Shown here: in pieces, positions 63,718-64,000 of the stretch
Numbering within the stretch: position 1 is the stretch's first letter
Layout: the number at the start of each line of letters is the position of its first letter
Assembly (NCBI GenBank): GCA_023229645.1
Contig: JALNYU010000002.1
Span: 124,001-188,000 of the forward strand
DNA length: 64,000 nt
DNA from: Nevskia sp.
GTDB lineage: Bacteria > Pseudomonadota > Gammaproteobacteria > Nevskiales > Nevskiaceae
Reading direction: 5' to 3'
Made by a program: the position numbers and the translations under genes
The notes under the pieces: generated by a model
The model's input: the letters and a program-made list of their open reading frames with translations, nothing else
Databases searched by the model: none
What the model was told of the DNA's origin: nothing

Positions 63718-63923
63718 TTATTGATTCGGCCACAAAATAGTTGAACGAGGTGCTACGCGGCAATTTGAGATCGCACTTTTTCGAGGCGGCGTGAGTGGCC
63801 GAATTAATAATAAAATCAAATTGCTTTGTTATTGATCCGGCCATTTCTCGCTTTCTCGGAAGTGCGGCTTCCGGTTTGGCATTGCACTGTCTTTATTCAG
63901 GTACTTAATGGCCGGATCAATAA
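63718..63923 (+). repeat. MITE-like repeat, copy D (206 bp, two modules)
   Basis: It is full length, with module 1 and module 2 and the perfect 17-base inverted ends of module 2. It differs from copies B and C by single changes such as CGAGGCGG for CGAGACGG and ATTCAGG for ATTCAAG. It begins directly after a TAA stop codon. No target duplication is seen. Confidence 0.9.
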
Positions 63924-64000
63924 ACAAGCATTAAACGCCGTTTACGAGGCCCGAATACGTTGTAGCGATCTTTCATGCCTGGTCCACGTGCTGATCCGTC
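63924..64000. other. Right edge of window
   Basis: A short minus-strand frame enters from the right edge (MKDRYNVFGPRKRRLMLVY) and would stop inside the repeat end. This may be the 3' end of a gene lying outside the window. It is too short to assign. Confidence 0.2.

Overview
The window looks like a chromosomal segment of a moderately GC-rich, free-living Gammaproteobacterium. The gene pairs wrbA–DUF2069 and TonB receptor–PiuC, the S53 pseudomonalisin-type peptidase, the AraC–desaturase pair and the YbfB-type transporter fit Xanthomonadales/Nevskiales-like lineages, but I cannot fix a genus. I saw no rRNA, tRNA, CRISPR array or prophage.

Layout. 1-1.9 kb: the end of ogt, an orphan ureG and a CHAD-domain gene. 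2.3-10.2 kb: a complete type I restriction-modification operon (hsdM, hsdS, a DUF1016 PD-(D/E)XK nuclease, hsdR), followed by an 18-codon ORF that may be the stump of a fifth gene. 10.3-16 kb: AraC regulator and fatty acid desaturase (divergent), then a TonB-dependent siderophore receptor with its PiuC partner. 16.1-22.8 kb: a tetR-OMF-MFP-RND efflux operon on the minus strand with a TetR-type operator, divergent from wrbA-DUF2069. 23.8-31.1 kb: a paired M16 peptidase operon, an MFS transporter and uvrA. 31.4-37.9 kb: an S53 peptidase gene broken by one amber codon, then small metabolic and unknown genes (Rieske oxygenase, YkvA, beta-propeller, LMW-phosphatase-like, GFA). 37.9-41.2 kb: a two-gene operon of an HDAC-family deacetylase and a Pat-like lysine acetyltransferase. 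41.6-42.7 kb: a BON-domain gene and a truncated haemoglobin, divergent around two FNR/ANR-type boxes.

43.1-60.6 kb reads as one functional locus for using extracellular poly-3-hydroxybutyrate (PHB). A secreted PHB depolymerase is followed by a PucR-type regulator. Next come an AMP-forming acyl-CoA synthetase and a complete Liv-type ABC importer behind a structured leader. The third block holds an outer-membrane porin, an MHS-type MFS symporter, a lipoprotein 3-hydroxybutyrate-oligomer hydrolase, a PhaA-type thiolase and a PhaB-type reductase. Together these could take the polymer to acetyl-CoA: depolymerise outside, pass the outer membrane, cleave oligomers, import 3-hydroxybutyrate, activate it to the CoA ester, oxidise to acetoacetyl-CoA and thiolyse. 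The substrate of the importer and the oxidative direction of PhaB are inferences.

60.8-63.1 kb holds a YbfB-type MFS gene divergent from a LysR regulator. 63.2-64 kb holds an IS3-family remnant and repeat DNA.

A 206-bp two-module inverted-repeat element occurs three times (41316, 52659, 63718), and a one-module derivative occurs at 145. It has no transposase, lies at or close to gene 3' ends, and looks like a non-autonomous MITE-like family.
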